A DNA stretch of 13,058 bases from SIG454 sp045578465. GTDB lineage: Bacteria; Bacillota; Clostridia; Monoglobales; Monoglobaceae. Positions 1-5,481 of this stretch are shown in pieces; within the stretch, counting starts at the first letter, position 1; every line of letters begins with the position of its first letter. The notes under the pieces are model-generated. The model had not been told where the DNA came from, made no database searches, and was given only the letters and a program-made list of their open reading frames with translations. Where the stretch lies: the NCBI GenBank assembly GCA_045578465.1, contig JAZNKJ010000050.1, forward strand, positions 1-13,058, in the 5' to 3' direction. The position numbers and the translations under genes were made by a program.

Positions 1-27
1 ATCCAGTGGTTGTCTTCCTAAGACCGC

Positions 28-651
28 TTGGCCTCCGACTTGGCTGTTCAGATTATGCAGACATTTACTTGGAGTTTCCAGGTTGCCAAAACTGCGGATT
101 CTTCAATCCTTGCATCTATCGCAGGACCTTTCGCTTACATACTTGTTCCAATTGTTGGTGTTCTTTCATGGCAGCTTGCGGCGGCGGCAATCACAGGCTT
201 TATCGCAAAGGAGAATGTTGTTGGCACACTTGCAGTTTGCTTCGTTGGCCTTGAAAATCTTATTGATACGGAAGAACTTGCTCTTATGGAAGGCGCAGGA
301 GGGGAAGTCGCAACAGTTTTTGCAATCACAAAGGTTGCGGCCCTTGCGTACTTAATGTTTAACCTCTATTCTCCTCCTTGTTTTGCGGCAATCGGCGCAA
401 TGAATGCAGAAATGAAGAGTGCAAAATGGCTCTGGGGCGGAATCGGCCTCCAGCTTGGTGTTGGCTATACAGTTGCATATCTCGTTTATACAATCGGCAC
501 ACTTATTGTAGCGCCTGCTACACTCAATATTGGCGCTGCTATTGCAGGTCTTGTCATTGTTGCCGTTATGGTGGCGATTGTTATGGGCCTTATCAACAGG
601 ACCAACAAAAATCTCAAAGCGGAATATGCTTTAAATTCTGCAAAGAAATAG
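28..651 (+). CDS. feoB: Ferrous iron transporter FeoB, C-terminal membrane part (partial)
   Basis: This is the C-terminal half of the FeoB membrane core, which moves Fe(II) across the cytoplasmic membrane. The N-terminal G domain lies outside the window. The segment reading ITGFIAKENVVGTL is the conserved Gate/core motif of FeoB. About four hydrophobic segments follow (for example FNLYSPPCFAAIGAMNAEM, where FeoB carries a conserved Cys-containing helix). The open frame runs back only to a TAA at 19-21, so the apparent start is TTG 28 or ATG 55, and neither has a good Shine-Dalgarno site. The gene is therefore either continued from upstream through a frameshift or nonsense change near the window edge, or split there. 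The next gene, 9 bases on, is a FeoB-associated mini-protein, which supports the assignment. Family call is secure; the 5' boundary is not. Confidence 0.85.
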   Translation: MASDLAVQIMQTFTWSFQVAKTADSSILASIAGPFAYILVPIVGVLSWQLAAAAITGFIAKENVVGTLAVCFVGLENLIDTEELALMEGAGGEVATVFAITKVAALAYLMFNLYSPPCFAAIGAMNAEMKSAKWLWGGIGLQLGVGYTVAYLVYTIGTLIVAPATLNIGAAIAGLVIVAVMVAIVMGLINRTNKNLKAEYALNSAKK

Positions 652-660
652 AGTGATATT

Positions 661-810
661 ATGATAGATATTCTTTTAATTGCCATTCTTTTGATTATAG
701 CAGGGAGCATAAGCTTATACTTATATAAAGCCAAAAAGCGCGGCGAGAAGTGCATTGGTTGTCCCTATGCAAAAGAGTGTGGCAAGAAAAATTGCAAAAC
801 GGAAATATAA
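661..810 (+). CDS. FeoB-associated Cys-rich membrane protein
   Basis: A 49-residue protein with one N-terminal membrane helix (residues 3-22, IDILLIAILLIIAG...) followed by a short basic tail holding four cysteines (C31, C34, C40, C45; pattern CxxC-x5-C-x4-C). This is the layout of the small FeoB-associated Cys-rich membrane protein family found directly downstream of feoB in Firmicutes. Its exact role is unsettled; an Fe(II)-handling or FeoC-like accessory function at the cytoplasmic side is usually inferred. It starts 9 bases after the feoB stop with only a weak GAGTGAT site, which suggests coupling to feoB translation. It ends one base before the intrinsic terminator region. Confidence 0.88.
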   Translation: MIDILLIAILLIIAGSISLYLYKAKKRGEKCIGCPYAKECGKKNCKTEI

Positions 811-812
811 AA

Positions 813-845
813 AAGACCGCAACATAAGTTGCGGTCTTCTTTTTG
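813..845 (+). terminator. Intrinsic terminator of the feo operon
   Basis: An 11-bp perfect stem (813-823 with 828-838, AAGACCGCAAC/GTTGCGGTCTT) closes a 4-base loop and is followed by CTTTTT. It lies immediately after the stop of the Cys-rich mini-protein gene. Confidence 0.9.
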
Positions 846-848
846 CAT

Positions 849-881
849 AAAAAATCGGAGCAAAGATTTCCCTTGCTCCGA
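849..881 (-). terminator. Intrinsic terminator of tRNA-Trp
   Basis: Read on the minus strand, a 9-bp stem (TCGGAGCAA at 881-873 pairing with TTGCTCCGA at 863-855) with a 9-base loop is followed by six T. It begins 3 bases past the encoded CCA end of the tRNA and converges with the feo terminator. Confidence 0.85.
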
Positions 882-884
882 CAG

Positions 885-960
885 TGGCAGGGGCAGTAGG
901 ATTTGAACCCACGACTTACAGTTTTGGAGACTGTCGCTCTACCAGCTGAACTATACCCCT
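885..960 (-). tRNA. tRNA-Trp (anticodon CCA)
   Basis: The minus strand folds into a complete 76-base cloverleaf. The acceptor stem is AGGGGTA with TGCCCCT, the D arm contains AGTTCAGCTGGTAGAGC, the anticodon stem is ACAGT/ACTGT around loop CTCCAAA, and the T arm contains the GTTCAAATC loop. The loop gives anticodon CCA, so it reads UGG (Trp). The 3' CCA is encoded (plus-strand TGG at 885-887), with discriminator G. It has its own promoter and terminator, so it is a single-gene unit. Confidence 0.97.
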
Positions 961-979
961 ATATTAAAACACTTTTCAT

Positions 980-1008
980 ATTATATCAGTAAATATTTGT
1001 TTTGTCAA
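980..1008 (-). promoter_or_regulatory. Sigma-A-type promoter of tRNA-Trp
   Basis: On the minus strand a perfect TTGACA (1008-1003) and a perfect TATAAT (985-980) are separated by 17 bases. The expected start site near 973 lies about 13 bases before the mature tRNA 5' end at 960. Confidence 0.9.
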
Positions 1009-1064
1009 TATCCTTTTTAGATTTTGTCGCTAAGGCGGATTTTAAGCTATTTTTCAAATTCCTA

Positions 1065-1093
1065 TTGCATATCCCTTTAAAATAGTGTAAAAT
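1065..1093 (+). promoter_or_regulatory. Sigma-A-type promoter of the foldase gene
   Basis: TTGCAT (1065-1070) and TAAAAT (1088-1093) are spaced by 17 bases, 30 bases before the start codon at 1123. Each hexamer has one mismatch to consensus. It is divergent from the tRNA-Trp promoter at 980-1008. Confidence 0.6.
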
Positions 1094-1122
1094 TATAGTA
1101 AGGGGATTGGAGGGATAGTGTT

Positions 1123-2172
1123 ATGAAAAATAACGACATTCTCAATACTGAAAATAGTGAAAAGCAACTTAAAAAGAAAAAGCGAATTCAAGGTGGTATT
1201 GTCGCTTTAATTTTGGTTGCTTTTATTTTTTATCTTATATTCGGTTTTTTAGGAAAGCCTAATAATTTCAGAGCCTTAAACTATGCTCAGCTTATAAAAG
1301 ACACTCCTAAAATAACCGAGGAAGGCATTGCAGTCAGAATAAACGATACAGAAATAGAAAAAGAGGTCTGGGACTACTATTTTATGCGTGAGGCTCAGGA
1401 ATATGCCGAAAACAACCATCTTCTCATTGAAGATGTTGACTGGAATAAAGAGACAATAAACTCTCAGACTGTTTTGGAAAAGGCTAAATATGATGCTACG
1501 GTTAAACTCATTTCCGATATGGCTGTTTGCGAAAAAGCACCTGAATGGGGAATTGCTTTAACTGATGAAGACCGCAAGAAAACAGTTGATATTGATGTCC
1601 GCCTTGGCCTTTTCGGAGAAAACGCATACGAGAGCCTTGGCATAAAGGACGAGGAAACTTACTATAAGATAAGAGATATTCTTATTTTAAAGGATAAGGT
1701 AAGAGAAGAGGTCAGCACAAATATTGATAAGTATTTTGCTGATACGGATTTAGCTCTTTTTGCCTCAGATAAAAGCGCAACCGTAAGAGTTATTGAAATC
1801 CCTATCGGCGAAGGAAAAGTCCATAGGGCTAATGCTTATGCAAAGGCGGAGGAAATCAGGGAGCGCCTCTTAAAGGGCGACGATTTTGATACGGTCTGGA
1901 AAGAAGTTGCAAGAGCGTATGTTGCAAATCAGGATGATATGGAATCCCCGATGATTGCAACAATTTATAAAGACTCTGTTGCTAAGTCCTATAAGGAAAT
2001 GGAGAAGGCAGCTCTATCTGTTAAAATTGACGAGATAAGCGATATTGTTGAAACGGACTATTCTTTTATGATTATAAAGAGAGTTAAGGGGTATACGGAA
2101 GTTATAAATATGCTTATCAAAGAAAGCGACATAAGCATAAACAAGGAGCTTATCGAGAAGAGCGAGATATAA
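1123..2172 (+). CDS. Membrane-anchored parvulin-like peptidyl-prolyl isomerase / foldase (SurA/PrsA type)
   Basis: A 349-residue protein with a short, very basic cytoplasmic N terminus (KKKKR at 17-21), one membrane helix (about 24-44), and an extracytoplasmic body. A SurA N-like helical region spans about 68-200, with the phrase IAVRINDTEIEKEVWDYYF resembling the typical start of that domain. A degenerate parvulin-like region spans about 219-322. It contains the family-typical strand and helix AYAKAEEIRERLLKGDDFD and a closing EISDIVETDYSFMIIKRV. By family it would help fold exported proteins or act as a chaperone; isomerase activity is uncertain because the parvulin region is weakly conserved. 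Unlike PrsA there is no lipobox, so it is a single-pass anchored protein. GGAGGG (1109-1114) lies 8 bases before ATG. The fumarase gene follows after 9 bases, probably co-transcribed. Confidence 0.72.
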   Translation: MKNNDILNTENSEKQLKKKKRIQGGIVALILVAFIFYLIFGFLGKPNNFRALNYAQLIKDTPKITEEGIAVRINDTEIEKEVWDYYFMREAQEYAENNHLLIEDVDWNKETINSQTVLEKAKYDATVKLISDMAVCEKAPEWGIALTDEDRKKTVDIDVRLGLFGENAYESLGIKDEETYYKIRDILILKDKVREEVSTNIDKYFADTDLALFASDKSATVRVIEIPIGEGKVHRANAYAKAEEIRERLLKGDDFDTVWKEVARAYVANQDDMESPMIATIYKDSVAKSYKEMEKAALSVKIDEISDIVETDYSFMIIKRVKGYTEVINMLIKESDISINKELIEKSEI

Positions 2173-2177
2173 GAAGC

Positions 2178-2193
2178 GGAGATGAAAAGCTTG
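2178..2193 (+). promoter_or_regulatory. Shine-Dalgarno site pointing to TTG 2191 as fumarase start
   Basis: GGAG (2178-2181) abuts ATG 2182 with no spacer but lies 9 bases before the in-frame TTG 2191. The protein from TTG begins MREIPVDKIT, which matches the usual family N terminus (MREI...). Both points favour TTG as the real start. Confidence 0.5.
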
Positions 2194-3033
2194 AGAGAAA
2201 TTCCCGTAGATAAAATAACAAAAGCCGTAAAAGAAATGTGCATTGAGGCAAACTGCTATCTTAATGAAGACATTAAAAAGGCGATAGAAAGTGGCTTTGA
2301 AAATGAGGAAAACCCCATTGCCAAAAGCGTTCTGGGAGACATTTTAAAGAATGCCGAAATCGCAAAAGAAAAGAATGCTCCAATCTGTCAGGATACAGGA
2401 ATGGCGGTAATCTTTCTCCAAATAGGTCAGGAGGTTTGTTTTACGGGCGGAAACCTTTGTGACGCTGTAAACGAGGGCGTAAGGCAAGGTTATCAGGAAG
2501 GCTATTTAAGGAAATCCGTAGTAGCGGACCCTATAAGACGAGGGAATACAGAGGATAACACCCCTGCAATTATTCATACAGAAATTGTATCGGGGGATAG
2601 GGTTAAAATAACAGTCGCTCCAAAGGGTTTTGGAAGCGAAAATATGAGTGCAATTAAAATGCTCAAACCCTCTGAGGGCAGAGACGGGGTTGTAAAATTC
2701 ATTATTGAAACTGTTAAAAAAGCAGGGAGCAACCCATGTCCTCCAATCGTGGTTGGGGTTGGAATTGGCGGCACTTTTGAAAAGGCGGCAATCCTCTCTA
2801 AAAAGGCTCTTCTTCGTGACATAAGAGAAGACAACCCCGATGAGTATTACAGCGAGCTTGAAAAAGAGCTTCTTGAAAAAATAAACGAAACTAATGTAGG
2901 CCCTCAGGGATTTGGCGGAAAAACAACAGCTCTCGGGGTAAACATTGAAACCTTTCCGACTCATATAGCGGGCCTTCCCGTTGCGGTGAATATAAGCTGT
3001 CATGTCACAAGACATTTAAGTCGGGAGATATAA
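2182..3033 (+). CDS. Class I fumarate hydratase (or tartrate dehydratase) alpha subunit
   Basis: A 283-residue protein matching the alpha subunit of two-subunit, iron-sulfur class I fumarases/L-tartrate dehydratases (reversible fumarate to malate hydration in the reductive or oxidative TCA branch). The three cysteines expected to hold the catalytic [4Fe-4S] cluster are present: C69 in PICQDTG, C186 in NPCPPIVVGVGIGG and C273 in NISCHVTRH. Other hallmarks are EGYLRKSVVADP, GNTEDNTPAIIH, APKGFGSENMSA and GPQGFGGKTTALGV. The length is normal for alpha. Fumarase and tartrate dehydratase alpha subunits cannot be separated by eye. The beta subunit, usually the next gene, is absent here: two YgjV-family genes follow. 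ATG 2182 is immediately preceded by its only GGAG, so TTG 2191, giving MREIPVDKIT, may be the true start. Confidence 0.9.
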   Translation: MKSLREIPVDKITKAVKEMCIEANCYLNEDIKKAIESGFENEENPIAKSVLGDILKNAEIAKEKNAPICQDTGMAVIFLQIGQEVCFTGGNLCDAVNEGVRQGYQEGYLRKSVVADPIRRGNTEDNTPAIIHTEIVSGDRVKITVAPKGFGSENMSAIKMLKPSEGRDGVVKFIIETVKKAGSNPCPPIVVGVGIGGTFEKAAILSKKALLRDIREDNPDEYYSELEKELLEKINETNVGPQGFGGKTTALGVNIETFPTHIAGLPVAVNISCHVTRHLSREI

Positions 3034-3040
3034 AGAGGTA
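3021..3040 (+). repeat. Duplication junction repeat, copy 1
   Basis: A 20-base sequence (TCGGGAGATATAAAGAGGTA) that recurs exactly at 3592-3611. Here it encodes the last residues and stop of the fumarase alpha gene (SREI-stop) and carries the AGAGGT ribosome binding site of the first ygjV gene, 6 bases before its ATG. Confidence 0.9.
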
Positions 3041-3045
3041 ATCAT

Positions 3046-3612
3046 ATGGAATATATACTCGGTCAGTTTTTTGGGATATTGATGTCCATTTGTTGTTTTA
3101 TCGGTCCGCTCTTCAAGAGAAAATGGATGATGCTTGTAAACACCATAGCGGCAAACTTTTTCGTTATTTTAAGCCTTGTATTTTTAAAAGAGATAGGCTC
3201 TGCGGTTTTTCTTAACCTTGTTGCCATAGTCCAGAGCATTGTATCTTTATACCATGTTCAAAAGGAGTCGAAAGTGACCCTTTTGGAACAAATAATTTTC
3301 TTTATACTATATGTTGGTTTTGGAATTTTTGGTATGGTAACCGCTCCCGATTTTGTATGGGGAATAAGTGCAAAGAATGCTTTGGAAATATTGCCGATTA
3401 TCGGGGCGCTGTTCCTTATGATAAGCGTGTTTGTTCGGGATGAACAGCGAACAAGATGGTTCAGCCTGGGAAACTGTCTTATATGGACACTGTATTATGC
3501 CTTCGTTGGAACAACGGCAATTTTCGGAGAAATTTTCGGAGCAATAACAGTTATTGTTGCATTGTATGCGTATAGAAAAGGTGGCGCTAATTCGGGAGAT
3601 ATAAAGAGGTAG
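3046..3612 (+). CDS. YgjV-family inner membrane protein, copy 1
   Basis: A 188-residue, strongly hydrophobic protein with about six membrane segments, resembling the bacterial inner membrane YgjV family. Shared features are short helices with intervening NTIAANFFV and FLNLVAIVQSIVSLYHV, the segment ALEILPIIGALFLMISVFVRDEQRTRWFSL, and a final IVALYAYRK. No biochemical function is established for the family. The next gene is a close paralogue (roughly 60% identical by eye). This copy ends in a unique tail, GGANSGDIKR, not present in its sister. The bases encoding SGDIKR are the second copy of the fumarase-end repeat read in another frame, so the tail is a by-product of the duplication. AGAGGT (3034-3039) lies 6 bases before ATG, and the start is 12 bases after the fumarase stop. 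Confidence 0.85.
   Translation: MEYILGQFFGILMSICCFIGPLFKRKWMMLVNTIAANFFVILSLVFLKEIGSAVFLNLVAIVQSIVSLYHVQKESKVTLLEQIIFFILYVGFGIFGMVTAPDFVWGISAKNALEILPIIGALFLMISVFVRDEQRTRWFSLGNCLIWTLYYAFVGTTAIFGEIFGAITVIVALYAYRKGGANSGDIKR
3592..3611 (+). repeat. Duplication junction repeat, copy 2
   Basis: Exact copy of 3021-3040. Here it encodes the SGDIKR tail and the first bases of the stop of ygjV copy 1, and supplies the ribosome binding site of ygjV copy 2. The offset between copies is 571 bases, the size of one ygjV unit. Confidence 0.9.
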
Positions 3613-3616
3613 CAGT

Positions 3617-4162
3617 ATGAACTACATAATAGGTCAAAGCCTTGGGTTGATAGCATCGTGCGGCTCAATGATAAGTCCTTTCTTCAAGAAAAAGTGGATG
3701 ATGCTTGTAAATACCATAGTGGCCAACACCTTGGTTGCACTTAACTTTCTTCTTATCGGGCAGATAGGCTCCGCAATTTTTCTTAATCTTGTGGCGGTGG
3801 TGCAAGGAGCGGTGTCTTTATACCATGTTCGGACAGAAACAAAGATAAATCTTTTTGAAAAAATAATATTTTTACTTTTATATGTAGGCCTTGGAGTTAC
3901 GGGGATTGTAACTGCTCCCGACTTTATATGGGAAATAAGCGCAAAAAACCTTATTGAGATACTCCCTATTGGGGGAGCCCTTTTCCTTATGATAGGGGTG
4001 TTTGTGCGGGATGAACAAAAAACGAGAGCTTTTGGACTTTGCAATAATATATTGTGGATTACTTATGATGCAATCATAGGGACAACCGCAATTTTCGGGC
4101 CGGCTTTCGGACTGATTTCCAATATTTCCGCCTTGTATAAATACAGAAAGAGAAAAGAATAA
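3617..4162 (+). CDS. YgjV-family inner membrane protein, copy 2
   Basis: A 181-residue polytopic membrane protein of the YgjV family and a tandem paralogue of the preceding gene. Conserved blocks shared with copy 1 include KKWMMLVNTI, IFLNLVAVVQ, SLYHV, EILPI-GALFLMI-VFVRDEQ and GTTAIFG. It ends in KYRKRKE, which is probably closer to the ancestral C terminus than the tail of copy 1. The stop of copy 1 is only 4 bases upstream and the AGAGGT site comes from the junction repeat, so the two are translated together. No function is known; tandem paralogues could form a heteromeric membrane complex, but this is inference. No clear intrinsic terminator follows; 4163-4225 is AT-rich. Confidence 0.85.
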   Translation: MNYIIGQSLGLIASCGSMISPFFKKKWMMLVNTIVANTLVALNFLLIGQIGSAIFLNLVAVVQGAVSLYHVRTETKINLFEKIIFLLLYVGLGVTGIVTAPDFIWEISAKNLIEILPIGGALFLMIGVFVRDEQKTRAFGLCNNILWITYDAIIGTTAIFGPAFGLISNISALYKYRKRKE

Positions 4163-4225
4163 AACTTGTAAAAAATTATATTTATATATAATTTTAATAT
4201 AAAACTCAGAAATGGAGGCAAAAGT

Positions 4226-4756
4226 ATGACTTACAATTTAATTTGCAAACAAATCGAACTATCGGAGAGCAGTAAAGAAAAACTCCTTGCAAAGCTTAGG
4301 AAGATTGACAAATTCTTTGGCGACAGCGATGACTGTAAGATTGTTGTTTCCCAGCAGAAAGAAAAAATGATTTTGGAAATAACAATTCTTTACAAAGGAT
4401 TTTTCATAAGAGCAGAGGCGAGAAACGAGGACTTGCAGACAGCAGCAGACATTTGCCTTGAAAATCTTGACAGACAAATAAGAAAAAACAAAACCCGCCT
4501 TGAAAAGAATATTCGTGGCGGCGGATTTGAAAATTATATATCTGTTGTTGATGAGCCAGATGATGTTACAGAGGACGAAATCAGCATTATAAAGAGAAAA
4601 AGGTTTGTTTCTAAACCGATGTCGCCGGAGGAAGCAGTTCTCCAGATGAATATGTTAGGCCACGATTTCTTTGTTTTCGCAAATCCCGAAACAATGGAAA
4701 CAAACATAGTTTACAGAAGAAAAGACGGCAAATACGGCCTTATTGAAACAGAATAA
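4226..4756 (+). CDS. hpf: Ribosome hibernation-promoting factor, long form
   Basis: A 176-residue long-form HPF, the factor that joins 70S ribosomes into inactive 100S dimers in stationary phase or spores. The N-terminal ribosome-binding domain (about 1-95) begins MTYNLICKQIELSESSKEKLLAKLRKIDKFF and includes the DLQTAADICLENLDRQIRKNKTR helix. After a linker, the C-terminal dimerisation domain (about 120-176) carries the diagnostic KRKRFVSKPMSPEEAVLQMNMLGHDFFVFAN and VYRRKDGKYGLIE. GGAGG (4214-4218) lies 7 bases before ATG. The gene is monocistronic: it sits after a 63-base AT-rich gap and ends in a strong terminator. Confidence 0.97.
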   Translation: MTYNLICKQIELSESSKEKLLAKLRKIDKFFGDSDDCKIVVSQQKEKMILEITILYKGFFIRAEARNEDLQTAADICLENLDRQIRKNKTRLEKNIRGGGFENYISVVDEPDDVTEDEISIIKRKRFVSKPMSPEEAVLQMNMLGHDFFVFANPETMETNIVYRRKDGKYGLIETE

Positions 4757-4762
4757 AAGAGA

Positions 4763-4800
4763 AAAAGGAGTAGTGATTTTCACTACTCCTTTTATTTTTA
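4763..4800. terminator. Bidirectional intrinsic terminator between hpf and the cytidylate kinase-like gene
   Basis: A 13-bp perfect stem (4763-4775 with 4781-4793, AAAAGGAGTAGTG/CACTACTCCTTTT) closes a 5-base loop. On the plus strand it is followed by ATTTTTA, and on the minus strand by TTCTCTTTTA. It serves the convergent genes on both sides; the minus-strand gene stops at 4798, inside its edge. Confidence 0.9.
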
Positions 4801-5421
4801 AGACTTTTTGCGAAGGTTTATATATGCTTCTAAAAGATCAACACATTCCTCTGCGGAGAGCTTTCCCGAGTCAATGGAAAGGTCATAGTTTCTGGCATTA
4901 CCCCATTCCTGATTGGTGTAGAAATTATAGTAATTTCCACGCTTTTTATCAGCCTTTAAAACAGCCGCTTTTGCTTTTTTCTCATCAACTCCGTCTCGGA
5001 TTGCAATTCGCTGTGTTCTTGTCTCAACATCTGCATAGATGAAGATTTTAATAACGCCCTCGGTCTCTCTAAGAACATAGTCTGCACAACGGCCTACCAC
5101 TATACAGGAGCCGTTTTGGGCAATCTTTTTTATAACATCGGATTGTATCTTGAAGATATGGTCGCTGTTTAGAAAGTCGCTGTAATGATTATAAAGACCT
5201 GTCCCCGGTTGCATACTCATAACAAGGGAGTAAAGAAAACTGTTTGTTGGCTTTTCGTCGGAATTTTCAAACATTTTCTCAGAAAGCCCGCTCTCCTTTG
5301 CCGCCTCAACGATAAGTTCTTTATCGTAAAAGGGAATACCAAGCCTTTCTGCAAGCATTCTTCCTATTTTACGGCCGTCAGAACCGAGCTGTCTGCCGAT
5401 TGTAATAACTATTTTTTCCAT
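4798..5421 (-). CDS. Cytidylate kinase-like family protein
   Basis: A 207-residue protein of the cytidylate kinase-like (Cytidylate_kin2) family common in Clostridia. It opens with a nucleotide-binding loop of the type ITIGRQLGSDGRKIG (about 6-20), followed by RMLAERLGIPFYDKELI, the conserved second motif. GSCIVVGRCADYVL (mid-protein) and a basic lid region TRTQRIAIRDGVDEKKAKAAVLKADKKRGNYYNFYT follow. The loop differs from the canonical GxxxxGK[ST] Walker A motif, as is usual in this family, and the true substrate is unknown; it should not be called Cmk. AAAGGGGA lies 6 bases before ATG. It lies downstream of spoIID on the same strand but has its own promoter within the spoIID 3' end. Confidence 0.88.
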   Translation of the reverse strand: MEKIVITIGRQLGSDGRKIGRMLAERLGIPFYDKELIVEAAKESGLSEKMFENSDEKPTNSFLYSLVMSMQPGTGLYNHYSDFLNSDHIFKIQSDVIKKIAQNGSCIVVGRCADYVLRETEGVIKIFIYADVETRTQRIAIRDGVDEKKAKAAVLKADKKRGNYYNFYTNQEWGNARNYDLSIDSGKLSAEECVDLLEAYINLRKKS

Positions 5422-5452
5422 ATTGTGTCCCCTTTATCTGTTTTGTATATTT

Positions 5453-5481
5453 AGTATATCATATTTCTGCGCCTTTTTCAA
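5453..5481 (-). promoter_or_regulatory. Sigma-A-type promoter of the cytidylate kinase-like gene
   Basis: On the minus strand TTGAAA (5481-5476) and TATACT (5458-5453) are 17 bases apart. The -35 lies inside the last codons of spoIID and the -10 abuts its stop codon. The predicted start near 5446 gives a leader of about 25 bases. Confidence 0.72.

Noticed and set aside
811..1122. Additional small ORF or RNA in the 312-base stretch without a protein gene
   Set aside because: The stretch is explained by the feo terminator, the tRNA-Trp unit and two promoters; 1009-1064 shows nothing further.
2506..3015. Long minus-strand ORF (169 codons) opposite the fumarase gene
   Set aside because: It is a shadow of a gene with three conserved Fe-S cysteines, has no ribosome binding site and has no recognisable protein features.
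3634..4044. Minus-strand ORF (136 codons) opposite ygjV copy 2
   Set aside because: Antisense shadow of a conserved membrane protein gene; Thr/Arg/Lys-rich composition reflects the complement of hydrophobic codons.
4166..4192. TTGTAA ... TATAAT as the hpf promoter
   Set aside because: The spacer is only 15 bases and the region is so AT-rich that alternative -10 matches abound; no confident choice is possible.
4173..4196. AT palindrome after ygjV copy 2 as a terminator
   Set aside because: The stem is made only of A-T pairs and no proper T-run follows; it more likely lies in or near the hpf promoter.
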